A stretch of DNA of 8,733 bases. Source: Oscillospiraceae bacterium (lineage in GTDB: Bacteria > Bacillota > Clostridia > Oscillospirales > Oscillospiraceae). The notes under the pieces were generated by a model. That model made no database searches. It had not been told where the DNA came from and saw only the letters and a list, made by a program, of their open reading frames with translations. The stretch covers positions 1 through 8,733 of the forward strand of contig JAFSFK010000123.1 in the NCBI GenBank assembly GCA_017435245.1. Reading direction: 5' to 3'. Shown here piece after piece: positions 5,970 through 8,733 of the stretch. A program made the position numbers and the translations under genes. Position 1 is the stretch's first letter; every line of letters begins with the position of its first letter.

Positions 5970-7257
5970 ATGAAACTATCTGGCCCAAAACGCCGTCGGC
6001 GTACAATTCGGTGATCTCCACGGCTTTGATCTGGTTGTGCAGGTCTTCGCCTTTTATATATACCTTAATATAATTGGGGGTATGTCCCACGAAATATCCG
6101 TCCTGGGGCTCTTCAAACAAAACCTGCTGCACAGAGCCGATCTGGGCACTGCGGTAGTCTTGGGACATTTTTTGTGCCACAGCGATGGCACGGCGGCTGC
6201 GTTCCTCTTTCACGGCATTGCTCAGCTGCCCCGGCATCTTATCCGCAGGGGTTCCGGGACGGCGGGAGTAGGGGAAGATGTGCATATCCGCAAAGCCGCA
6301 TTTTTTAATAAAGTCCAGACTCTGCAGGAATTCTTCTTCCGTTTCCCCGGGGAATGCCACGATCATATCCGTGGTAACGGCACACCCGGGGAAATACGCC
6401 TTAAGCAGGTTAACACTTTCCAAATACCGGGCAGAATCGTATTTGCGCCGCATTCTTGCCAGAACGCTGTCGCAGCCGGACTGCATCGACAGGTGAAACT
6501 GAGGGCAAATATTGGGCAGGGCAGCCAGCCGCTGACAAAAATCCCCGGTAATGATCCTGGGTTCCAAAGACCCCAGCCGTATCCGCATATCCGGCACAGC
6601 TTCACAAACAGCCTGCAGCAGCTCTCCCAGCCCCGGTTTTCCCGGCAGATCCGCACCCCAGGAGGCGATCTCGATGCCGGTGACCACGATCTCCCGGTAG
6701 CCTTGCTCCTTTAACTGCTTTGCCTGCTCCACCGCCAACGCTGCTGGTGCGGAACGAATGGGGCCTCTTGTATAGGGAATAATACAGTAGGTGCAGAAGT
6801 TGACACAGCCATCCTGCACCTTCAGCATTGCCCGGGTACGCCCCTCCAGACCACCGGCGGGCAGCACCTCAAAGCTACGGCGCTTCAGCGCCTCATCCAG
6901 CACCCGGGCATTTTCCCGGGTCTGCAGGCACTGCAGCACCTGCTCCAAAAACGTTTCCCGTCGGCTGCTGCCACCGATCACGTCCACGCCCAAGCCTTCC
7001 AGCGCTTCCTCAGCGTGCTGGGGATAGCAGCCGCAAACACCCAAAACCGCCTCCGGATGATCCCGGCGGCAACGGCGGATCATCGCCCGGTTTTTTTTGT
7101 CCGCAACAGCGGTAACAGAGCAGGTGTTGATAATATAGGCATCACATTCGCCGTTAAACTCCCCCACCGAGTGCCCCCGGGCCGTGAGCAGCTGCTCCAT
7201 GGCCTGGGTCTCATATTGATTTACCTTGCAGCCAAGGGTATAAAATCCAACAATCAT
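5968..7257 (-). CDS. mtaB: tRNA (N6-threonylcarbamoyladenosine(37)-C2)-methylthiotransferase MtaB
   Basis: The 429-residue protein is a radical-SAM methylthiotransferase that converts t6A to ms2t6A at position 37 of ANN-decoding tRNAs, stabilising codon pairing. The N-terminal MTTase domain supplies three cluster cysteines: Cys10 in FYTLGCKVNQYE, Cys46 in NTCSVT and Cys77 in GCYPQ. The radical-SAM motif CxxxCxxC is Cys151, Cys155 and Cys158, followed by IPYTRGPIRS. The later motifs SMQSG and AFPGETEEEF also fit, and a TRAM RNA-binding region occupies about 370-429. The YTLGCKVNQYET opening points to MtaB (YqeV type) rather than MiaB. ATG 7257 is chosen because the domain starts there; GGTGG lies 8 nt upstream. 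An ATG at 7392 would add 45 residues across the promoter region. The TAA stop is fused to a repeat terminus. Confidence 0.93.
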   Translation of the reverse strand: MIVGFYTLGCKVNQYETQAMEQLLTARGHSVGEFNGECDAYIINTCSVTAVADKKNRAMIRRCRRDHPEAVLGVCGCYPQHAEEALEGLGVDVIGGSSRRETFLEQVLQCLQTRENARVLDEALKRRSFEVLPAGGLEGRTRAMLKVQDGCVNFCTYCIIPYTRGPIRSAPAALAVEQAKQLKEQGYREIVVTGIEIASWGADLPGKPGLGELLQAVCEAVPDMRIRLGSLEPRIITGDFCQRLAALPNICPQFHLSMQSGCDSVLARMRRKYDSARYLESVNLLKAYFPGCAVTTDMIVAFPGETEEEFLQSLDFIKKCGFADMHIFPYSRRPGTPADKMPGQLSNAVKEERSRRAIAVAQKMSQDYRSAQIGSVQQVLFEEPQDGYFVGHTPNYIKVYIKGEDLHNQIKAVEITELYADGVLGQIVS

Positions 7258-7313
7258 CGTCAATACCACCAATAAATACAACTTGATTTTGTAAGAATCG
7301 TCAAAACCGCCGA

Positions 7314-7341
7314 TTGAAAATTTCCAATTATCTGGTATAAT
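7314..7341 (+). promoter_or_regulatory. Promoter of the HPr-like gene
   Basis: TTGAAA (7314-7319), a 16-bp spacer and a perfect TATAAT (7336-7341), with TGG directly before it as an extended -10. Transcription would start near 7348, giving a leader of about 60 nt before the CTG at 7407. Confidence 0.7.
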
Positions 7342-7359
7342 TAAAATGCGGTCGGATTT

Positions 7360-7388
7360 ATTATAATCCAAAAAAGCAGATTTGTACA
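7360..7388 (-). promoter_or_regulatory. Putative promoter of mtaB
   Basis: The minus strand has TATAAT (7365-7360), with TGTACA (7388-7383) 17 bp upstream, 4 of 6 to the -35 consensus. It would give a leader of roughly 95 nt and lies about 20 bp from the oppositely directed -10 at 7336-7341. A TTGACG nearer the start, near 7303-7298, is a weaker alternative. Confidence 0.4.
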
Positions 7389-7406
7389 GCACAGGAGGGA
7401 TTTGTT

Positions 7407-7631
7407 CTGGAATTTGAGATCAATATTCATTCTTTCCAGCAGGTCCAGCGCTTTGTTGCACTGGCTTGTGAACAATCCTTTGATATCCGTGTTGGCAACG
7501 AGCGCCAGCATATCAACGGCAAGGACCTGATGGGAATGTTCTCTCTGGACTTTTCCCGTCCTTTAACCGTGCGCACCCAGGAAGACTGTACGTCCTTCCG
7601 ACAGGAAGCGTTAAAACTGTTGGCAGAATAA
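7407..7631 (+). CDS. HPr-family (PTS phosphocarrier-like) protein with CTG start
   Basis: This 74-residue protein (CTG read as Met, then EFEINIHSF) ends with TAA. The HPr fold is indicated by VNGK-type INGKDLMGMFSLDFSRPL at 36-53, which aligns with the HPr segment around Ser46 (KSIMGVMSL). Ungapped alignment puts Ser9 at the position of the phosphorylatable His15 and Asp40 at Ser46, so it lacks the IHARPAT active site and the regulatory serine. It is therefore unlikely to be a sugar-PTS phosphocarrier; such HPr-like proteins are common in clostridia and their role is unknown. AGGAGG ends 8 nt before CTG 7407, an ideal spacing. There is no in-frame ATG, GTG or TTG near the site, and no start codon in the codons just upstream. 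It has its own promoter and terminator, divergent from mtaB. Confidence 0.8.
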   Translation: MEFEINIHSFQQVQRFVALACEQSFDIRVGNERQHINGKDLMGMFSLDFSRPLTVRTQEDCTSFRQEALKLLAE

Positions 7632-7647
7632 ATACGGCTCTTTGAGC

Positions 7648-7678
7648 ACCGTCCTGGGAATACCCGGGGCGGTTTTTT
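7648..7678 (+). terminator. Intrinsic terminator of the HPr-like gene
   Basis: ACCGTCCTGGG-AATA-CCCGGGGCGGT forms an 11-bp stem with two G-U pairs and a 4-nt loop, followed directly by six T residues. It begins 16 nt after the stop codon. Confidence 0.93.
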
Positions 7679-7700
7679 AATAATGAAAAATGGATGATGG

Positions 7701-7812
7701 AAATTCCGGTTTATCGATTAGATTCGTAGGGGTCGATGCCCACATCGACCCGGGCGGATGTGGGCATCCGCCCCTACAATGTTTTATCGAACGGATCGAC
7801 AAATCGGAATAT
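7701..7812. repeat. 112-bp MITE-like element with twin hairpins, upstream of lspA
   Basis: The ends are AAATTCCGGTTTATCGA (7701-7717) and, inverted, ATATTCCGATTTGTCGA (7812-7796), matching at 14 of 17 positions. Inside, the 21-bp arms at 7726-7746 and 7757-7777 are reverse complements with two mismatches. Each arm also folds on its own: GGTCGATG-CCCA-CATCGACC (7731-7750) and GGGCGGATG-TGGG-CATCCGCCC (7752-7773). GTAGGGG and CCCCTAC enclose the pair, as TGTAGGG and CCCTACA do at 5713-5850. It ends 9 bp before the lspA -35 box. Confidence 0.8.
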
Positions 7813-7821
7813 GTCTGTGCG

Positions 7822-7850
7822 TTGACAATCATTCGGCGAAATGCTAAGAT
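7822..7850 (+). promoter_or_regulatory. Promoter of lspA
   Basis: A perfect TTGACA (7822-7827), a 17-bp spacer and TAAGAT (7845-7850) preceded by TGC as an extended -10. Transcription would start about 25 nt before the lspA ATG. Confidence 0.75.
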
Positions 7851-7880
7851 ACAATTACTATTTCTAAGGAGGAAATCCTT

Positions 7881-8357
7881 ATGCAATACCTGTTTATGGC
7901 GCTGTTTGCCGGCTTGATCGTGGCAGCAGACCAGTTTACCAAATACCTGACGGTGGCAAATATTGCGTTACACGGACACCGGGATTTCCTGCCCGGCATA
8001 CTGGGCTTTACCTATGTACGGAACACCGGTGCCGCCTGGTCCTCCTTTGAGGGAATGATCTGGTTGTTCGTACTGATCTTTGCAGTACTGACCGTGGCGA
8101 TCATTTGGGAATTCTCCAAAAAACGGATGGGGTTTACCACCTTTGAGCGCTGGTGCATCGCTGCCATCTACGGCGGCGGTCTGGGCAACATCATCGACCG
8201 GATCCGTCTGGGTTATGTTGTGGATATGCTCCAGACGGAATTTATGAAATTCCCCGTTTTCAATGTGGCTGACTGCTTCATCACCTGTGGTTGTATTCTG
8301 TTGATGATCCATCTGGTTTTCTTTAACAAGGAATTTTGGAAGGACGAGAAAAAATGA
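7881..8357 (+). CDS. lspA: Lipoprotein signal peptidase (signal peptidase II)
   Basis: This 158-residue inner-membrane aspartyl protease cleaves the signal peptide of diacylglyceryl-modified prolipoproteins before the lipidated cysteine. The family motifs are all present: ADQFTK (Asp17), RNTGAAWS (Asn48), GGGLGNIIDR (Asn103, Asp106, Arg107), GYVVDML with catalytic Asp115, and FPVFNVADCFI with catalytic Asp131. Four membrane segments are visible at about 3-24, 58-77, 91-107 and 128-148. Length is normal for the family. AAGGAGG stands 8 nt before ATG 7881. The stop overlaps the next ATG as ATGA, so the two genes are probably translationally coupled, the same order as lspA-ylyB in B. subtilis. 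Confidence 0.97.
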   Translation: MQYLFMALFAGLIVAADQFTKYLTVANIALHGHRDFLPGILGFTYVRNTGAAWSSFEGMIWLFVLIFAVLTVAIIWEFSKKRMGFTTFERWCIAAIYGGGLGNIIDRIRLGYVVDMLQTEFMKFPVFNVADCFITCGCILLMIHLVFFNKEFWKDEKK

Positions 8358-8733
8358 TCCTTTTCGCCGATACCGCCGGGGAACGGCTGGATGCCTTTCT
8401 CGCCCGGTGCGTGGAAAATTTAAGCCGCTCCGGTGCCCAAAAGCTGCTGGAGGAGGGCTGTGTACTGCGCAACGGCAAGCCCGGCAAGAAAAACGACAAA
8501 CTGAATATGGGTGACGAGATCTCCGTGGAGATCCCAGAACCCAAGCCGGTGGATATCGTTCCCAAGGAGATCCCGCTGAACATCGTCTACGAGGATGAGG
8601 ATGTGCTGGTAATCAACAAGCCCAAGGGTTTGGTTGTCCACCCTGCCGCCGGGCATCAGGCGGACACTTTGGTCAACGGTCTGCTTTTTGCCCGGGCTGA
8701 CCAGCTTTCCGGCATCAATGGGGAGCTGCGCCC
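8354..8733 (+). CDS. RluA/RluD-family 23S rRNA pseudouridine synthase, 5' part
   Basis: The first 126 codons lie in the window and the reading frame is open at its edge. An N-terminal S4 RNA-binding domain covers about residues 8-60 (GERLDAFLARC, RSGAQKLLEEGCVLRNGK). The start of the pseudouridine synthase domain follows at about 74, with VYEDEDVLVINKPKGLVVHP (78-97). The catalytic Asp motif HRLDxxTSG lies beyond the edge, so activity cannot be checked. S4 plus RluA-type architecture suggests a large-subunit rRNA enzyme of the RluD/YlyB type, but the target uridine is unknown. ATG 8354 overlaps the lspA TGA (ATGA); GGA-rich sequence inside the end of lspA may serve as its ribosome binding site. 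Confidence 0.93.
   Translation, partial: MILFADTAGERLDAFLARCVENLSRSGAQKLLEEGCVLRNGKPGKKNDKLNMGDEISVEIPEPKPVDIVPKEIPLNIVYEDEDVLVINKPKGLVVHPAAGHQADTLVNGLLFARADQLSGINGELR

Noticed and set aside
5954..5990. Intrinsic terminator of mtaB in the GCCGGG-GCAT-CCCGGC hairpin
   Set aside because: The hairpin (5938-5953) is stable, but no U tract follows it in the mtaB direction.
7258..7392. 45-residue N-terminal extension of mtaB from ATG 7392
   Set aside because: It crosses the promoter region, has no ribosome binding site, and the family begins at MIVGFYTLGC.
7258..7406. Riboswitch or T-box in the leaders of mtaB and the HPr-like gene
   Set aside because: The leaders are short and AT-rich, with no specifier-like stem or terminator hairpin before either start codon.

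Overview
The window looks like chromosomal housekeeping DNA from a spore-forming, low-to-mid GC Firmicute of the class Clostridia. A gut Oscillospirales/Ruminococcaceae-type organism would fit, but that placement is only an impression. The evidence is a SpoIIE sporulation phosphatase, an HPr-like protein of the clostridial type, a DUF3810 protein next to rsmG, lspA followed directly by an RluA-type pseudouridine synthase, and strong AAGGAGG-type ribosome binding sites. I see no rRNA, tRNA, CRISPR array, transposase, phage gene or obvious defence locus.

Layout. Positions 1-150 hold a repeat element. A leftward two-gene operon follows: a CYTH-domain protein (835-1419) and a DEDDh exonuclease (149-835), joined by a TAATG overlap. 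Transcribed divergently from it is spoIIE (1563-3494), with a candidate Spo0A-type promoter. Positions 3493-3669 hold a second, inverted copy of the first repeat. A leftward operon then encodes a DUF3810 membrane protein (TTG start, 4417-5553) and RsmG (3720-4427), ending in a strong intrinsic terminator. Positions 5554-5967 are non-coding and carry a 197-bp hairpin element and the end of another. mtaB (5968-7257, leftward) comes next and is divergent from a small HPr-like gene with a CTG start (7407-7631), which has its own promoter and terminator. Positions 7701-7812 hold another hairpin element, followed by a promoter, lspA (7881-8357) and the start of an S4/RluA-type pseudouridine synthase that runs off the window.

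The genes do not form one pathway. They cover sporulation signalling (SpoIIE), rRNA and tRNA modification (RsmG, MtaB, the pseudouridine synthase), lipoprotein maturation (LspA) and general metabolism.

The most unusual content is non-coding. At least four, probably five, elements share a terminal sequence close to AAATTCCGGTTTATCGA but carry different palindromic interiors. Three genes (exonuclease, spoIIE, mtaB) have their TAA stop codon fused to this terminus in the same orientation relative to transcription. Two further protein oddities are a DUF3810 protein whose HExxH zinc-protease motif has become RQxxQ, and an HPr-like protein that lacks both phosphorylation sites and apparently starts at CTG.
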